Source: Planctomycetota bacterium (GTDB lineage Bacteria > Planctomycetota > Phycisphaerae > Phycisphaerales > UBA1924). Taken from it: DNA of 64,000 nucleotides. The stretch lies in the NCBI GenBank assembly GCA_020831805.1, contig JAFIFX010000001.1, forward strand, positions 419,559 through 483,558. The letters run 5' to 3'. Position 1 is the first letter of the stretch; each line of letters opens with the position of its first letter. Of the stretch, positions 63,864 to 64,000 are shown piece by piece. The notes under the pieces are model-generated. The model ran no database searches and was not told the origin of the DNA. It worked only from the letters and a program-made list of their open reading frames with translations. A program made the position numbers and the translations under genes.

Positions 63864-63867
<4 letters not shown>
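63813..63867. repeat. Two near-identical direct repeats next to the poly-C tract
   Basis: Copies at 63813-63833 and 63847-63867 agree at 18 of 21 bases (GAGCGGG-A/G-GGC..CCAGCCCC). Each can form a short hairpin (for example GGGGGGCT/AGCCCCCC in the second). Their core GGC-N2-CCAGCC resembles the hairpin after purC at 32537-32555. Confidence 0.65.
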
Positions 63868-63949
<82 letters not shown>

Positions 63950-63962
63950 CGGCTCGGTTTTT

Positions 63963-64000
63963 TTACTTCAGTTCGACGGACCAGTAGGCCTCGTCCAAGA
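63963..64000 (-). CDS. C-terminal end of a truncated gene
   Basis: On the minus strand the last bases of the window read L-D-E-A-Y-W-S-V-E-L-K followed by TAA at 63963-63965. This is probably the end of a gene that begins beyond the window. Too little is present to name it. After the stop come A-rich bases and then the poly-G side of the tract. Confidence 0.5.
   Translation of the reverse strand, partial: LDEAYWSVELK

Overview
The window looks like chromosomal DNA of a planctomycete, most likely of the class Phycisphaerae. The reasons are a very high GC content with tightly packed genes, a 16S rRNA carrying the GGGGCTCACACAAGCGGTGG variant that I associate with planctomycetes, a 16S gene with no 23S or 5S gene behind it, a secreted protein ending in a GC-type dockerin-like double calcium-loop domain, and several long proteins of planctomycete-type unknown families. 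A kdsA gene points to a Kdo-containing, Gram-negative style envelope. The assignment rests on reading the sequence, not on a database search.

Layout. 1-6.3 kb: start of a secreted protein, tRNA-Val, a two-gene ABC exporter, kdsA with an overlapping membrane-protein gene, a DUF4056-like lipoprotein, and rpmA with a clear terminator. 6.4-16.5 kb: a secreted protein, a GNAT acetyltransferase, dnaA with a possible origin in front of it, a dockerin-tailed secreted protein, an unknown gene with no normal start codon, a DegT-type aminotransferase, rpmB with a terminator, and an overlapping mcsA-mcsB-comF operon (protein-arginine kinase and its activator). 16.5-18.7 kb: rRNA leader, a solitary 16S gene and a bidirectional terminator. 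18.7-24.8 kb: four tandem paralogues, each a membrane protein with two N-terminal helices around a four-cysteine zinc ribbon. 25-32.5 kb: phoU, mfd, a short helix-hairpin-helix protein, a GH10-like protein without recognisable catalytic glutamates, and purC.

32.6-44.3 kb holds the most interesting candidate system. One minus-strand operon encodes three SPFH/band-7 membrane proteins (one with about seven membrane helices, one HflC-like, one HflK/HflC-like), then an ABC ATPase, a large ABC-2 permease and a 657-residue signal-anchored protein, with very short spacings or 4-base overlaps between the first five genes. A second ABC-2 permease is transcribed divergently from the same intergenic region. 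The arrangement suggests an ABC exporter tied to an SPFH membrane scaffold; no ftsH is present. 44.3-46.5 kb: a GT4 glycosyltransferase, an unknown small protein and tRNA-Leu(GAG). 46.6-54.2 kb: a compact chemotaxis operon cheB-cheW-cheR-cheA-cheX-cheY-fapA, without receptors or flagellar structural genes. 54.3-64 kb: a membrane-anchored protein with a CX4CH motif, a coiled-coil lipoprotein, a plant-type ferredoxin-NADP reductase, a secreted repeat-like protein, oppA-oppB without oppC, two minus-strand unknown genes, a direct repeat, an extreme poly-C tract and the last residues of a truncated gene.
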